The notes under the pieces were generated by a model, which did no database searches, was not told the origin of the DNA, and was given only the letters and a program-made list of their open reading frames with translations. Both the position numbers and the translations under genes were made by a program. Below, piece by piece: positions 48,799 through 58,088 of a DNA stretch of 64,000 nucleotides (positions are counted from its first letter, which is position 1; every line of letters begins with the position of its first letter). Location of the stretch: the NCBI RefSeq assembly GCF_040676675.1, contig NZ_JBFAPK010000004.1, positions 1 to 64,000 on the forward strand. Reading direction: 5' to 3'. The DNA comes from JBFAPK01 sp040676675. GTDB lineage: Bacteria > Actinomycetota > Actinomycetes > Mycobacteriales > Micromonosporaceae.

Positions 48799-51700
48799 TC
48801 ACGCGGTGGTGTACGCCAGGTCGCGCAGCAGCTCGGAGGCCGTGACCGGGTCGAGCACCCCGAACGGCGTGCTGCGCGGCGCGTCCCAGCGGCCGTGCGC
48901 GGGACGGATCCAGATCTCCTCGAAGGTCTGTGCGGGGTGCATCGTCGGGTCGTCGAGCGCGATGCCCGGCTCCAGCCGTACGGTGAGGACGCGCCCGTCG
49001 GGCAGCGCCCGCTCCATCGAGTCCTGCCGCCCGCCGTCGCCGGCGACCCGCAGCCAGCCCCGCCGCTCCAACCCGACGATCTTGACGCTCTGCGCCTTCA
49101 CGCCGTCGAACCGGGTCAGCCGGGTCGACTCGCGTTCGGCCTCGGTCAACCGCTGGACCTCCCGTCCGAGCTGCTCGAACGGTTGCAGGATCTCGTAGTC
49201 GGCCAGCAGTTCGCTCCAGGCGGACAGGTCGGCACCCAGCTCCGCCGGATGGGCGACGCCGATCATGGCGTCGTCCTCGACGGTGACCAGGTCGTCCTCG
49301 ACGTCAGCGAGGCTGCGGTCCTCGGCCACGCGCAGCGCCGTGAGCATCTCGGCGTCCGGGCGGTACGTCGCCCAGACCAGCCGGCGGGCGAGCGGGTAGA
49401 GCAGCGGGTGGCGCAGGAACAGCCCGCGGAACTCGGCCCCGCTCCACCGCCGCCGGGAGACCATCGCCTGTTCCAGCCGGCGCACCTGCTCGGTGGTCGT
49501 CGTGCGTACGCTCCGCTTCAGCGCCGTGAAGCGCCGGTACGCCGCCGGCGCCAGCTCGGGGTCGTCGCTCGCCGCCGGCTTCGGCAGCTCCCCGCGGCGC
49601 GTACCGTCCTCGTTGGTCACGTACGGCCGGAGCTGCTCGTCGAAGCCGACGACGAACCGGCGCGGCCCGTAGTCGAGGCCGAGCGTACGGTCGTCCGCGA
49701 GGCCGAACCGGGGCACGATCCGGTCGGCGAGCTGCTCCGGCAGCAGACCCCGCGCCTGGGCGACGTCGCGCAGCCTCGCCTCGGCGCGGGTCCGGACCGC
49801 CTTCGCCTTCATCTTCGTGGCGATCTCGTGCAGCTGCGTCAACGCCGCGTCGGTGCCGAGCCCGGCGAGGACGTCCAGGCCGGCGGCGGTGCGGGCGTGC
49901 GCCCCCTCGTACGGCCACTCCCGCACGAGCCGGCCCAGCTCCCGCGCGGTCTCGTCGTCGCCGAGAAACGCCTGCGCGGTGAGCGCCCAGCCCTGCCGGG
50001 GCGGTGCGTCGGCGCGCAGCCAGCACGACAGCAGCGCCCGGGCGAACGCGCCGAGGCTCTCCGGGGTGCACGCGTCCCGGACCACGGCCAGCCCGGCGTA
50101 CGGGGCGTCGAGCGTCGAGATCGCGCACATGGTGAGCACGTGCCGGACCGCCTCGACGGGCAGCGCGCCGGACCCGTTCCGCAGCCGGATCGGGGGCAGG
50201 GCCGCCGCCTCGGCCCACTCCGGCAGGGCCGGAATCCTCGCCGGCAGCAGCTCCAGGGGATCGCCGTCGAGCAGCTGCTCGATCGCGCTCGCCGCCGGGG
50301 CGCCGTACCCCCGGGCGGTGGCCAGGACCAGCTCGCGGTGCCCGGCCCCGGCGAGGGCGACGAGGGCCCCACCCGCGTACCGCCGGTCGGCTCCCGGTTT
50401 CGCGAGGGCGGCCGGTACGAGTGCCCGCGCCGCCGCGTCGGGATGCCGGTGCAGCCAGGCCAGCGCGTGCTGCCGCGCGGACTTCAGCCGGCCCAGCCAC
50501 TGCGCCATCAGCAGCGCGACCTCGGGGCTGCGGTACGGCAGCAGGTGCGGGCCGGCCTCGGCGGGGCTGCGGCGGGCGAGCGCCACCGCCAGCGGATAGG
50601 CGGCGAGTTCGAAGCGCGCGACCACCGACGGCAGCCACCACGACACCCACCACAGGCGTTCGGGGCGCCACTGCGCCAGCAGCGGGGCGGCCAGCTCCTC
50701 CGGCGCGGTCTCGAAGAAGTCCTGCGCCTCAACGTGGTTGGCGGTACCGGCCTTGATCCGCGCGGCGACGGCCTCGACGTCGCGCCAGCTGCCCCGGGGC
50801 GCCGACGACCCCCGCCACCGTTCCCGTTCCCCGGGCTCCCAGGCGATCGTCGGCTCGTCCGCGCAGCGCAGGTCCGCGAGCACCACCGGCTTCCCCGCCT
50901 TCCGGCGCACCGTCCACGGCGGAGTGGTCAGCAGGGCCGGCAGCGACTCGACCGGCGCCACCACCGTGGCCGTCGGCGCCACGGGCACGGCGGCCCGGAT
51001 TCGCTCGGCCGCCCCGGTCGGCAGGTCGGGCAGCATCTCCTCGACCAGCTCCGGGTGCCGCGCCACGTGCCGGCGGAGCAGCTCGGCCGCCCTCGGCCCG
51101 TCCGCCGCCTCCGCGAGCAGGCGCAGCGCCCGGCGCGGGTACCGCTCGGCGGCCTCCGCGACCGCCGCCGGCACGTACCGGGTGTCGAGGTGGTCGAGGA
51201 GCGCCCGGAAGGCCGGGTCGCTCGGCAGCGCCGCGAGCACCGACAACAGGGCGCGTCGGGTGGCGGTGTAGCCGTAGCCGCGGTTCCACCAGCGCAGGAA
51301 CGTCCCGGTCCCGTCGGCGCCGAGCCCCTCGGCGAGGGTGTGCAGCATGGCGGGGTCGTAGAGACCGGCGTAGAACGGCTGGTCGATGACGGGCTCGACG
51401 AGCTCCACCTGCCGTGCCGCGGTGACGGAGGCCATCAGCAGCAGCGCGGCCGGGTTGTCGCGGCGGCGCTCCGCGACGGCTCGGACGTCCTCGTCGACCC
51501 AGTCGGCCCGGTCGGGCGCGAGGAAGGAGGTGGCGATGCGGGTCCGGAGCGTGCCGTCGCGGTAGCCCAGCAGCGCCGCGCGGGCGGCGGCGTGGACGTC
51601 GTCGGGGGCTGCCGCCAGCGCCGCCCGGACCCGGGCGAGGACCTCCACGACCCCCGGGCTCAGCCGGTTGTCGTCCAGGTCGACCGGCTGGAGCGGCTGC

Positions 51701-52107
51701 ACCGCCGGCGTGAGGTGGTGGCCCGGCCCGCACCGCAGACCGGTCAGCTCGACGGCGGCCCGGACCGCGAACTCGATGCCGGGCCCGGCGATCCAGCCGT
51801 CCGCGATCAGTCGACGGTCGAGGTCCCGGTACGCGTACGGGCCGATCAGCGCCATCGCGGCCGCGGCCGCCCCGAGCGGCGTACCCTCGCCGGGGCCGGC
51901 CAGGTAGGCCAGCCCCGCGGCGCCGACGTGGCCCCGGGTGTCCGGATGGGACAGCGACTCGTGCGGGCCGGGCCGGTCGGCCAGCAGGCCGGCGAGGCGG
52001 GCCGGCGCGTCCGGCTCCGGGGCGTAGCCGACCGGCGCGCCCCCGCGTCTGGGGTGGAGGTCGCGGTACCACGCCGCCGGTACGACCAGCGTCTCCTCGT
52101 CCGTCAT
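48799..52107 (-). CDS. large DUF4132-domain protein
   Basis: 1102 residues, predominantly alpha-helical, without membrane helices. The C-terminal third carries the DUF4132 pattern (LGLDYGPRRFVVGFDEQLRPYV, FRGLFLRHPLLYPLARRLVWATY, VGLERRGWLRVAGDGGRQDSMERAL). The N-terminal part looks like HEAT-like repeats. The family is often found near toxin, MolR-like or DNA-modification genes, but its function is unknown. ATG 52107 follows GGAGAGG. It is convergent with ArsR and probably a monocistronic unit downstream of KAS II. Confidence 0.85.
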   Translation of the reverse strand: MTDEETLVVPAAWYRDLHPRRGGAPVGYAPEPDAPARLAGLLADRPGPHESLSHPDTRGHVGAAGLAYLAGPGEGTPLGAAAAAMALIGPYAYRDLDRRLIADGWIAGPGIEFAVRAAVELTGLRCGPGHHLTPAVQPLQPVDLDDNRLSPGVVEVLARVRAALAAAPDDVHAAARAALLGYRDGTLRTRIATSFLAPDRADWVDEDVRAVAERRRDNPAALLLMASVTAARQVELVEPVIDQPFYAGLYDPAMLHTLAEGLGADGTGTFLRWWNRGYGYTATRRALLSVLAALPSDPAFRALLDHLDTRYVPAAVAEAAERYPRRALRLLAEAADGPRAAELLRRHVARHPELVEEMLPDLPTGAAERIRAAVPVAPTATVVAPVESLPALLTTPPWTVRRKAGKPVVLADLRCADEPTIAWEPGERERWRGSSAPRGSWRDVEAVAARIKAGTANHVEAQDFFETAPEELAAPLLAQWRPERLWWVSWWLPSVVARFELAAYPLAVALARRSPAEAGPHLLPYRSPEVALLMAQWLGRLKSARQHALAWLHRHPDAAARALVPAALAKPGADRRYAGGALVALAGAGHRELVLATARGYGAPAASAIEQLLDGDPLELLPARIPALPEWAEAAALPPIRLRNGSGALPVEAVRHVLTMCAISTLDAPYAGLAVVRDACTPESLGAFARALLSCWLRADAPPRQGWALTAQAFLGDDETARELGRLVREWPYEGAHARTAAGLDVLAGLGTDAALTQLHEIATKMKAKAVRTRAEARLRDVAQARGLLPEQLADRIVPRFGLADDRTLGLDYGPRRFVVGFDEQLRPYVTNEDGTRRGELPKPAASDDPELAPAAYRRFTALKRSVRTTTTEQVRRLEQAMVSRRRWSGAEFRGLFLRHPLLYPLARRLVWATYRPDAEMLTALRVAEDRSLADVEDDLVTVEDDAMIGVAHPAELGADLSAWSELLADYEILQPFEQLGREVQRLTEAERESTRLTRFDGVKAQSVKIVGLERRGWLRVAGDGGRQDSMERALPDGRVLTVRLEPGIALDDPTMHPAQTFEEIWIRPAHGRWDAPRSTPFGVLDPVTASELLRDLAYTTA

Positions 52108-52190
52108 CGCTCGCCTCTCCGGTGGGGTGACGGCCGACACGCTAACCGCGACCACCGACACTTCCGCCCCCGCCCGGGGGAACGGGAGTC

Positions 52191-53426
52191 TCAGGCGGCG
52201 GTGAAGAGCAGCGAGACGTTCTGCCCGCCGAACCCGAAGGAGTTGCTCAACGCCGCAACGAGCTGCTGCTTGCGCGGCTCGCCGCTGACGATCTCCAGCG
52301 CGACCTCGGGGTCCTTGCGGTCCAGGTTGAGGGTGGGCGGGATGACCCCGTTGGCGACCGAGAGCAGGGTGACGATCCCCTCGACCGCGCCGGCGGCGCC
52401 CACGAGGTGGCCGATGCTCGACTTGGGGGCGGTGAGGACGACGTCGTCGCCGAGCGCCTGCCGGATCGCCGCCGCCTCGCCCACGTCGCCCACCACGGTG
52501 GACGTCGCGTGGCAGTTGACGTGCGGCACGTCGGCCGGTCGCAGCCCCGCGTCCTCGACGGCCCGCAGGATGGCGCGGATCTGACCGGCGCCGGTCGGGT
52601 CGGGGCCGGTGATGTGGTGGGCGTCCGACGTGACGCCGTAGCCGGCCAGCCGCCCGAGCACCCGGGCGCCGCGCGCGGCGGCGAAGTCGGCCCGCTCCAG
52701 GATCATGACGCCGGCGCCCTCGCCGAGGACGAAGCCGTCCCGGTCGACGTCGAACGGGCGGGAGGCCCGCTCCGGCTCGTCGTTGCGCTTCGAGAGGGTA
52801 CGGGCCTGGGCGAAGCCGGCGATGGTCAGCGGCGTGATGGCGGCCTCGGCGCCACCGGCGATCACCACGTCGGCCTCGCCGGCGCGGATCAGGCGGGCGC
52901 CCAGGGCGAGCGCCTCGGCGCCGGAGGCGCAGGCGGAGACGGGGGTGTAGACGCCGGCGCGGGCGCCGTACTCCAGGCTGACCCAGGCGGCCGGCCCGTT
53001 GGGCATCAGCATCGGCACGGTGAGCGGCGAGACCCGCTGCGGGCCCTTCTCCTCGATCAGGTCGTCCTGGTCCAGCAGCGTGTTGACGCCGCCGATGCCG
53101 GTACCGATCACCGCGGCGAGCCGTACCGGGTCGACCTCGGGCGCGCCGGCGTCGGTCCAGGCCTGCTGGGCGGCGACGAGCGCGGCCTGCTGGCAGCGGT
53201 CCATGCGCCGCGCCTGGACCCGGGGCAGCGCCTGGTCGGGGGAGGCGGCCATCGGCGCGGCGATCAGGCTGGGCAGCGCCTCGGCGTGCGCGTACGACGA
53301 CACCAGCTCGTCGATGCGGCGTACGCCGGAGCGCCCGGCGAGCAGGCCCTGCCACAAGGAGTCGACATCCGGCCCGAGCGGGGTGGTCGCGCCGAGTCCC
53401 GTGACGACTACGTCCTGGGCGCTCAT
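52191..53426 (-). CDS. beta-ketoacyl-ACP synthase II (FabF-like)
   Basis: 411 residues. The Cys-His-His triad is intact: Cys166 (VSACASGAEA), His306 (NCHATST) and His340 in KSSIGHLVGAAG (Lys335), with the final NSFGFGGQN. It condenses acyl-ACP with malonyl-ACP. No ACP, FabD or FabH is adjacent, so it is probably an accessory or specialised copy. ATG 53426 follows GAGGAGA. It is divergent from a TetR gene, with a TetR-type operator between. Confidence 0.93.
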   Translation of the reverse strand: MSAQDVVVTGLGATTPLGPDVDSLWQGLLAGRSGVRRIDELVSSYAHAEALPSLIAAPMAASPDQALPRVQARRMDRCQQAALVAAQQAWTDAGAPEVDPVRLAAVIGTGIGGVNTLLDQDDLIEEKGPQRVSPLTVPMLMPNGPAAWVSLEYGARAGVYTPVSACASGAEALALGARLIRAGEADVVIAGGAEAAITPLTIAGFAQARTLSKRNDEPERASRPFDVDRDGFVLGEGAGVMILERADFAAARGARVLGRLAGYGVTSDAHHITGPDPTGAGQIRAILRAVEDAGLRPADVPHVNCHATSTVVGDVGEAAAIRQALGDDVVLTAPKSSIGHLVGAAGAVEGIVTLLSVANGVIPPTLNLDRKDPEVALEIVSGEPRKQQLVAALSNSFGFGGQNVSLLFTAA

Positions 53427-53470
53427 CTTCGTTCTCCTCGTGAGGGGTGGCGTGGCGATTTGGCGATCAC

Positions 53471-53489
53471 AGTTGTATCGCATACAACT
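53471..53489. promoter_or_regulatory. TetR-type operator between KAS II and TetR
   Basis: AGTTGTAT-CGC-ATACAACT, 8-bp arms with a 3-bp centre. TACAAC on the plus strand ends 6 nt before TetR GTG 53495, suggesting a leaderless autoregulated transcript. Confidence 0.8.
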
Positions 53490-53494
53490 ACGAG

Positions 53495-54178
53495 GTGTCC
53501 ACTTCCGAACAGGCCGGGGCCGGGCGTACGCGCCCGGCGAACATCCCGCCGGAGCCCACCGGCACCGGGCTCACCAGGGCCGAACCGCCCCGGGCGCGGG
53601 GGCGGCGCACCCGGGCGCAGATCCTCGACCGGGCCGTGGCGCTCTTCACCGAGCGTGATCTTGATGCGGTGAGCGTGGCCGAGATCGCCGCCGCCGCGGG
53701 GGCCCACCCGAACCAGATCACCTACTACTTCGGCTCCAAGGACGCGCTCTTCGTGCACGCGGCCTTCCTGATGCTGCTGCGCGACGCGGAGCGGCTGGAG
53801 CCGATCGGCCACCGTCAGCGCAGTCCGGAGGCGTTCCGCGCCACGCTGGCCCGCGCCGCGCTCGCCCTGCCGGCGGTACCGGTCGCCGTGCAGGCGATGT
53901 CGATCACCCGGCGCCGGCCGGAGCTGCGGCCGCTGGCGGCGCAGAACCTCGCGCTGCTGTTCCGGCAGGCCCAGCGCTACCTCACCGAGATCCTCGAACG
54001 GCACGACTGGGTCATCGACCGCCCCGCCGACGCCGAGGCGCGCACCTTCTGGAGCGCGGTGCTCGGCGCCCGGCTCATCTCCGAGTCCGGCTTCGGCGGC
54101 CGCTCCGGCGACGTCGACCTCGCCGGCGTGCTCACCGTCCGCGCCCGCGCCGGCGCCGCCGAGACCCGCCGCCGCTGA
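53495..54178 (+). CDS. TetR-family regulator
   Basis: 227 residues. After a variable N-terminus the HTH is RRTRAQILDRAVALFTERDLDAVSVAEIAAAAGAHPNQITYYFGSKDALF (about 34-83). The C-terminal ligand domain is helical (LPAVPVAVQAMSITRRRPELRPLAAQNL). The inverted repeat at 53471-53489 lies between it and the KAS II gene, so it probably represses both. GTG 53495 is favoured by spacing to the -10. Confidence 0.9.
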   Translation: MSTSEQAGAGRTRPANIPPEPTGTGLTRAEPPRARGRRTRAQILDRAVALFTERDLDAVSVAEIAAAAGAHPNQITYYFGSKDALFVHAAFLMLLRDAERLEPIGHRQRSPEAFRATLARAALALPAVPVAVQAMSITRRRPELRPLAAQNLALLFRQAQRYLTEILERHDWVIDRPADAEARTFWSAVLGARLISESGFGGRSGDVDLAGVLTVRARAGAAETRRR

Positions 54179-54364
54179 GCCCCGGCCGCCGCCGCGCGCG
54201 CCGGCCGTACCGGCCGGGGCCCTGCCCGTGCCCGCCCTGCCCGTGCCCGCCGGTGCCGGGCCCGGTTCCGCGTCCGGCGTAGCGGCCGCACGCTGCTGCA
54301 ACCCGCCCGCCGACCCACCCGTTAACCGGACAAACAGCCGGACGGGGAGGAAGGGTGGCTGGCG

Positions 54365-54877
54365 ATGCGTGACCCGACAAGCTTCGACGAGTTCTACCGG
54401 GTGACGTCGCCCCGGATGCTGCGCTACGCGATCGCGCTGACCGGTGACCGCGTCGAAGCGGAGGACGCGGTGCAGGAGGCGTACACCCGCGCGTGGCGGC
54501 AGTGGCGCAGGTTGGCCACCCACCCCGCGCCGGAGGCCTGGACCCGGCTGGTGGTCAGCCGGCTCGCGACGGACCGGTGGCGTCGGCTGGACGGGCTGCG
54601 GGCGGCGCTGGCCCGTCGGGGTCCGGCGCCCGTCGCCGTCCCCGGCCCGAGCGAGGACAGCGTCCTGCTCGTACGCGCGCTGCGCGACCTGCCCGCCAAC
54701 CACCGCCAGGCGCTGGCCCTGTTCTACCTGTACGACCTCGCCGTGGAGGAGATCGCCGACGAACTCGCCGTCACGGCGAACACGGTCAAGTCATGGCTGT
54801 TCCGGGGTCGTACCCGGCTCGCCTCGGTCCTCGGTGACCTCGCTCCCGAGCCGCAGCTGGAGGTAACTGATGTCTGA
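54365..54877 (+). CDS. ECF sigma factor, SigE/SigK-like (SigE family)
   Basis: 170 residues. Region 2 (FDEFYRVTSPRMLRYAIALTGDRVEAEDAVQEAYTRAWRQW) and region 4 (LRDLPANHRQALALFYLYDLAVEEIADELAVTANTVKSWLFRGRTRL) are clear. ATG 54365 has a GGAGGAAGGG site upstream. It overlaps by 8 bp the gene for a membrane protein that probably acts as its anti-sigma or sensor. Confidence 0.93.
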   Translation: MRDPTSFDEFYRVTSPRMLRYAIALTGDRVEAEDAVQEAYTRAWRQWRRLATHPAPEAWTRLVVSRLATDRWRRLDGLRAALARRGPAPVAVPGPSEDSVLLVRALRDLPANHRQALALFYLYDLAVEEIADELAVTANTVKSWLFRGRTRLASVLGDLAPEPQLEVTDV

Positions 54878-55802
54878 TCTCAACCGGTTGTACGCCGAAC
54901 TCGCCGAGGCGGCCCGGGCCAACACGCTCCCGACCGCCGCCGAGCTGCGCCGGCGGGCCGACCGCCGGGCCCGGCTGACCATGGTGCTCGGTACCGCCGT
55001 GGCGGCGCTCGTGGTGCTGGTGGCGAGCGTGGCCACGGCCCGGGTCGTCCTCTCCGGACCGGACCCGATGCCGCCACCGCTGGGGGCCAGCCTGAACCCC
55101 ACCCCGAGCGCCACCGCCACCAGCCCCGACCCCACCGGCACGCCGACGGCGGACCCGGGGACGCCGACGGGCGACCCGGTCCCGCCCACGGGCGTACGGC
55201 CGGGGCGCACCCCGGCGCGGAACGCCCCGGCCGGCCCGCCCCGGTCCGTCCCGGACCGGGCGTTCCTGGTCCAGCCGCCGAACACGCAGCACGGCGAGCC
55301 GCGCATGGAGGTCCGCGACGTCGCGGTCCTGCCCCGGCTCTGCGGCGCCCGGTACGGCAGCGACGGCGCCCTCGCGGCCCGCCGGACCATGCGGCACCTG
55401 TACTGGCTGCCGAACTCGCCGGACGACGCCGTCCCGCACGGGACCGTCTTCCAGACGATCAGCACCTACCGGGACCGGGGCGCGGCGGACTTCGTGGACC
55501 AGCTGGCGCGGGCGGTCCGGGCCTGCCCCCGGGAGACGGCCGGCGGGCTGTCGCGGCGGTACAGCCTGGTCGAGGCCGGGCAGCGTGGCGACCAGGCGCT
55601 GCTGATCCGGGAGGAGATCGACGTCACCGACGTCAACGGCGACCCGGGCGGCACGATGGTGCGGCAGACCTCCGTCGTACGGGTCGGCGCCGTGGTGACC
55701 GTGCTGCGCGACGAGGGCTGGGAGGGCGCCGACACCGTACCGTCGCTGCTGGGCGAGTTCACCCGCCTCGCCGTCGTCGCCATCCGCGACTGGCTCCGCT
55801 GA
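54870..55802 (+). CDS. membrane protein coupled to ECF sigma factor
   Basis: 310 residues. A short cytoplasmic N-terminus (LNRLYAELAEAARANTLPTAAELRRRADRRARLT) is followed by one transmembrane helix (MVLGTAVAALVVLVASVATARVVL), a Pro/Thr linker and an extracytoplasmic domain (VLPRLCGARYGSDGALAARRTMRHLYWLP). The topology is like an anti-sigma factor, but no ZAS zinc motif is seen. Overlap with the ECF gene suggests a functional pair. Confidence 0.85.
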   Translation: MSDLNRLYAELAEAARANTLPTAAELRRRADRRARLTMVLGTAVAALVVLVASVATARVVLSGPDPMPPPLGASLNPTPSATATSPDPTGTPTADPGTPTGDPVPPTGVRPGRTPARNAPAGPPRSVPDRAFLVQPPNTQHGEPRMEVRDVAVLPRLCGARYGSDGALAARRTMRHLYWLPNSPDDAVPHGTVFQTISTYRDRGAADFVDQLARAVRACPRETAGGLSRRYSLVEAGQRGDQALLIREEIDVTDVNGDPGGTMVRQTSVVRVGAVVTVLRDEGWEGADTVPSLLGEFTRLAVVAIRDWLR

Positions 55803-55870
55803 ACTCTCGCCGCCGCGAGCCGCAGCGGCCACCTCCGGGTCTCGCGGGTCCGCGCGGTTCGCCGCCGGGA

Positions 55871-55915
55871 CGGGGCCCGTCCCGCGCCGGTGCGTCGACG
55901 GCGGGACAGGCCCCG
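55871..55915. terminator. 15-bp hairpin between convergent genes
   Basis: CGGGGCCCGTCCCGC (55871-55885) pairs with GCGGGACAGGCCCCG (55901-55915), 14 of 15 positions, between convergent stops. Confidence 0.65.
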
Positions 55916-55936
55916 AGGTAGGGGTCGGACCTCCGG

Positions 55937-57049
55937 TCAGCCGATGGTGCAGCTGATCGGCGGCGTGCCGGCGCCCGCGCCGTTGACCAGGAAACCGAAG
56001 CTGGTCGAGCCGCCCGCGGGGAGCGCGCCGTTGTAGCTCACGTTCCGGGCCGTGACGGTCGCGCCGCTCTGCGACAGGGTGCCGTTCCAGGACTGGGTGA
56101 TCGTGTGCCCGGCCGGCAGCGTGAAACGTACCGTCCAGCCGGTGATCGGCGCGGTGCCGGTGTTGCGGACGCTCACCTCGGCCTGGTAGCCGCCCTGCCA
56201 CTGGCCGACCAGGCGCCATTCGCCGGCGCAGGTGAGGCCGGTGGGCGGGGGCGTCGGGTCGCTCGGCGTCGGGCCGGCGGTACGGGTCGCCGTGGGCGTC
56301 GGGGTCGCCGTACGGGTGGGGCTGGCGGTCGGGGTGACCCCGTTGATCGCGGCCGTCAGCGCCGGGTACCAGCGGTCGGACATCTTCTGGTCCCCGCTGG
56401 CGTTCGGGTGGACTCCGTCGTAGGTGTCGGCGGCCGTGCTGAAGCCGGTCCACTGGTCGACCACCACCACCGGCGACTGGGCCGTGGTACGGGCCGCGGC
56501 CCAGGCCGGGATGGCGTCGTTGAGCGCGACCGCCCGCTGGCCGCACGCCGGGCAGCTGCTCGGCGCCATCGGGATGATCTTCGCGACCAGGATCTTCATG
56601 GCCGGGTTGCTGGCCCGCATCTGGTCCACCAGCCTGGTGTACGCCGCGAGGATGGTGGCCGGCGCGATGTTGCTCCAGACGTCGTTGGTGCCGAAGTGCA
56701 TGAGCACGATGTCGGGGCGGGTGGCCGAGAGCCAGCCGGGCAGCTGGTTCTGGTTGGCCACATTGGTCACCAGGAAACCGCCGTGACCTTCGTTGTCTCC
56801 GTCGTACGGCTGCCCACAGCCCTGCGGCCCGAGCGTACCGACGAAGTCGATGTTGGTGTATCCGGAGTTCTGGAGACGGTTCCAGAGGATCGAGCGCCAG
56901 CAGCCGGGCGAGCCGGTGATGGAGTCGCCGAGCGGCATGATGCGGGTCGGTGCCGGGGCGGCGGGGCGCGCCGGGCTGGCGAGGCCGGTGCCGACGAGGA
57001 GGGTCGCGAGCGCGGCCACGGCGGCGAGGAAGAGGGGCCGGCGGAGCAT
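55937..57049 (-). CDS. secreted SGNH/GDSL esterase with C-terminal CBM2
   Basis: 370 residues. A signal peptide (to about residue 28) leads an SGNH hydrolase: GDSITGS (Ser43), HFGTND, and DGVHPNASGD with the catalytic Asp/His. A Thr/Pro linker leads to a CBM2 module (LTCAGEWRLVGQWQGGYQAEVSVRNTGTAPITGWTVRFTLPAGHTI) that binds cellulose or chitin. It is probably an extracellular carbohydrate esterase, for example an acetyl xylan esterase. ATG 57049 has GGAGACC. A CebR-like half-site (CGGGAGCGCC) upstream is weak. Confidence 0.92.
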   Translation of the reverse strand: MLRRPLFLAAVAALATLLVGTGLASPARPAAPAPTRIMPLGDSITGSPGCWRSILWNRLQNSGYTNIDFVGTLGPQGCGQPYDGDNEGHGGFLVTNVANQNQLPGWLSATRPDIVLMHFGTNDVWSNIAPATILAAYTRLVDQMRASNPAMKILVAKIIPMAPSSCPACGQRAVALNDAIPAWAAARTTAQSPVVVVDQWTGFSTAADTYDGVHPNASGDQKMSDRWYPALTAAINGVTPTASPTRTATPTPTATRTAGPTPSDPTPPPTGLTCAGEWRLVGQWQGGYQAEVSVRNTGTAPITGWTVRFTLPAGHTITQSWNGTLSQSGATVTARNVSYNGALPAGGSTSFGFLVNGAGAGTPPISCTIG

Positions 57050-57231
57050 GGTGGTCTCCTGTCACGAGGTGAGATGGGTACGTGACGGCCCGGCGCTCCC
57101 GTTGTATTGAAACAGGACGATGGCCGGGACTCAACCGGTTCAGCTCGATCGCCGGGTGGCGTCCGTACCGCCGGATTCGCTGCTGGCGAATCGACGTGCC
57201 GTCCGGGCCGCGGGGCGGTCAGGATGATCGG

Positions 57232-57939
57232 ATGACGCGCAGCGGGGCGGAGATCCGCCGACTGGACCTGGGGTACTTCGTCCGCCCGGCGAGCGAGACC
57301 GGCGGTGAGCACCCCCGGGTCGAGCCGGTCTACGGCTACCTGGTCCGCCGCGACGAGGGGCTGCTCCTCTTCGACACCGGCATCGGCGCGGCCGACCCGG
57401 AGACCGAGGCGCACTACCGGCCGCGGCGCCGGCCGCTGGCCGAGGCGCTCGCCGCCGCGGGCGTACGCGCCGAGGAGATCGCGCTGGTGGTCAACTGTCA
57501 CCTGCACTTCGACCACTGTGGCGAGAACCCCCGCTTCGCCGGGACGCCGATCGTGGTGCAGCGGCGGGAGCTGGCGACGGCCCGGGGCGCGGACTACATC
57601 TTCCCGGAGCTGGTCGACTTCCCGTCGGCGCGGTACGAGCAGCTCGACGGCGCGGCGGAGCTCTGGCCCGGGGTCCTGGTCCTGCCGACCGCCGGGCACA
57701 GCGCCGGCCACCAGTCGCTGGCGGTGCGCCAGCCCGACGGTACGGTGCTGCTGGCCGGGCAGGCCCGGGACACCGCGTCGATCTTCGCGGCCGACGTCCT
57801 CGCCCGGCGGGCCGCCGCCGAGGGGGTCGCCGCGCCGCTGCCGCCCGTACCGCCGTGGCTGTCCCAGATTCTCGACCTCGACCCGGCCCGAGTACTCTTC
57901 GCACACGACGGCTCCGTCTGGGAGCCGGTTTCGCGCTGA
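57232..57939 (+). CDS. metallo-beta-lactamase-fold hydrolase (N-acyl homoserine lactonase-like)
   Basis: 235 residues. The zinc motif is NCHLHFDHCG (His90, His92, Asp94, His95), with distal His160 in GHSAGHQSL. The usual bridging Asp (LLxxDA) is replaced by LLAGQAR, with Gln177 in its place. This is the AHL-lactonase-like branch; the Gln may alter activity, so quorum quenching is not certain. ATG 57232 follows GGATGATCGG. It is separated from the cysteine dioxygenase gene by about 150 bp. Confidence 0.85.
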   Translation: MTRSGAEIRRLDLGYFVRPASETGGEHPRVEPVYGYLVRRDEGLLLFDTGIGAADPETEAHYRPRRRPLAEALAAAGVRAEEIALVVNCHLHFDHCGENPRFAGTPIVVQRRELATARGADYIFPELVDFPSARYEQLDGAAELWPGVLVLPTAGHSAGHQSLAVRQPDGTVLLAGQARDTASIFAADVLARRAAAEGVAAPLPPVPPWLSQILDLDPARVLFAHDGSVWEPVSR

Positions 57940-58014
57940 GCCGGCGCCGCCGGTGGCGGCCCTCGGGCGGTCGCGCTCACGAAAAGTGACCGAGATTGCC
58001 TCCCAGGTTCCGGG

Positions 58015-58051
58015 AAAACCTATAAACCCGGTAGGTTTTATCGGCTAGTCT
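58015..58051 (+). promoter_or_regulatory. inverted repeat and promoter before cysteine dioxygenase
   Basis: AAAACCTA (58015-58022) and TAGGTTTT (58032-58039) form an 8-bp inverted repeat, followed by TAGTCT (58046-58051) as a possible -10, in an AT-rich island. A sulfur or cysteine-responsive repressor site is suggested by context. Confidence 0.55.
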
Positions 58052-58088
58052 GTCCCGTGGTTGTCCCACTCAGTGACGAGGACTGACG

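Noticed and set aside
52108..53355. Upstream extension of the DUF4132 frame to 1518 codons
   Set aside because: The extra 416 codons are antisense-like Arg/Gly sequence in the wrong frame of the KAS II gene; ATG 52107 has a good ribosome site.
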